Below are positions 58,814 to 59,352 of a stretch of 59,352 nt of DNA, piece by piece; position 1 is the first letter of the stretch, and every line of letters begins with the position of its first letter. Source of the DNA: Burkholderiales bacterium (GTDB lineage: Bacteria > Pseudomonadota > Gammaproteobacteria > Burkholderiales > Methylophilaceae); contig JAURED010000006.1 of NCBI GenBank assembly GCA_030827595.1, positions 7,815 through 67,166 on the forward strand. The letters run 5' to 3'. The notes below the pieces were generated by a model. It did not search any database and had not been told where the DNA came from. It was given only the letters and a program-made list of their open reading frames with translations. The position numbers and the translations under genes were made by a program.

Positions 58814-59350
58814 TTACGCTTTCATCGAGAAAGCTAAACTTTGTAACTGTCCTTTAACTGAAGCATCAATAACTGTATCACCAACAGTGATAACACTTCC
58901 TCCTAAAATTGATTCATCAATCTCAACTGATGCGTCAATTTTTTTATTTAATTTTTTTTCTAAATTTTTAACAATTTCATCTGTTTCTTTTTTTGTTATT
59001 TTTGTTGCAACAATAATTTTCGCTGAAACAGAGTTTTCCTCATTTGCCTTCAATGACTCAAATGCATCGCTGATGAAGGGAAGAACGAGCAAGCGTTTAT
59101 TTTCAATTAAAAGTTTTATCAAATTTTCACATTCACTTGAAATCTTTTTTTGACAAATATTAAACAACAATTTCTCTTTATCAGACTCGAGAATTTTTGA
59201 ATCCTGAATAACAGACTTAATTGAATCATTTTCAACAACGCCTGATAATAACTTGAGCATTTCTGACCAATCATTTAACTTCTTTTGATCTTTCGCCAGA
59301 TCAAAAATAGCTTGAGCATATGGTCTAGCAATTGTTGAAATTTCAGCCAT
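58814..59350 (-). CDS. atpH: ATP synthase delta subunit
   Basis: Delta links F1 to the peripheral stalk. The start ISTIARPYAQAIFDLAKDQ and the C-terminal GGSVITVGDTVIDASVKGQLQSL are the family marks. The length of 178 is complete, with the start 3 bases inside the window edge. atpF, atpE and atpB are expected beyond the window. Confidence 0.96.
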   Translation of the reverse strand: MAEISTIARPYAQAIFDLAKDQKKLNDWSEMLKLLSGVVENDSIKSVIQDSKILESDKEKLLFNICQKKISSECENLIKLLIENKRLLVLPFISDAFESLKANEENSVSAKIIVATKITKKETDEIVKNLEKKLNKKIDASVEIDESILGGSVITVGDTVIDASVKGQLQSLAFSMKA

Positions 59351-59352
59351 TT

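Overview
The window is a gene-dense, AT-rich stretch of a bacterial chromosome. There is no gap over 300 bases, and many neighbouring genes overlap by 1-20 bases. Gene order and protein types point to a small-genome betaproteobacterium, most like the aquatic Methylophilales (OM43 / Methylopumilus type). The betaproteobacterial blocks include nusA-infB-rbfA-truB-rpsO-pnp, spoT-rpoZ-gmk-yicC, argC-bactofilin-erpA and atpHAGDC. The lineage is an inference; no rRNA or tRNA gene is present to confirm it.

Layout. Bases 1-8753 hold a dksA-like gene cut by the window edge, then the leftward translation/RNA operon rimP-nusA-infB-rbfA-truB-rpsO-pnp. Bases 8848-17050 hold tyrS, anmK, gltA, erpA, bactofilin, argC, rpsI-rplM and ubiC-ubiA. 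Bases 17055-24809 hold recG, ridA, spoT, rpoZ, gmk and yicC leftward, then rph and rdgB rightward. Bases 24802-36618 are mostly metabolic: hemW, argH, hemC-hemD, a 2Fe-2S flavoprotein reductase, fxsA, dsbD and a TlpA-like thioredoxin, aroQ-accB-accC and prmA.

Bases 36613-50992 are the accessory, light-related part. It begins with an iron-sulfur (6-4)-type photolyase, a DASH-type cryptochrome/photolyase and a 44-residue DUF2256 protein missed by ordinary ORF calling. Next come about ten small secreted, lipoprotein or membrane proteins of unknown function. Among them is a small heat-shock gene with a near-consensus sigma-32 promoter and a ROSE-like RNA thermometer fold over its ribosome binding site. 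The section ends with a complete rhodopsin system: a proton-pumping rhodopsin (DTE motif, green-tuning Leu) followed by crtE-crtI-crtB-crtY-blh, which build beta-carotene from isoprenoid precursors and cleave it to retinal. A strong terminator hairpin lies between rhodopsin and crtE. A short, apparently well-expressed membrane protein of unknown function stands as its own unit just upstream of rhodopsin.

Bases 51210-59350 hold glmS-glmU (UDP-GlcNAc synthesis) and the atpH-A-G-D-C part of ATP synthase. Rhodopsin pumping and ATP synthase would share the proton gradient, and the photolyases and carotenoids fit life in sunlit water. I saw no insertion sequences, CRISPR arrays, integrases or phage genes.
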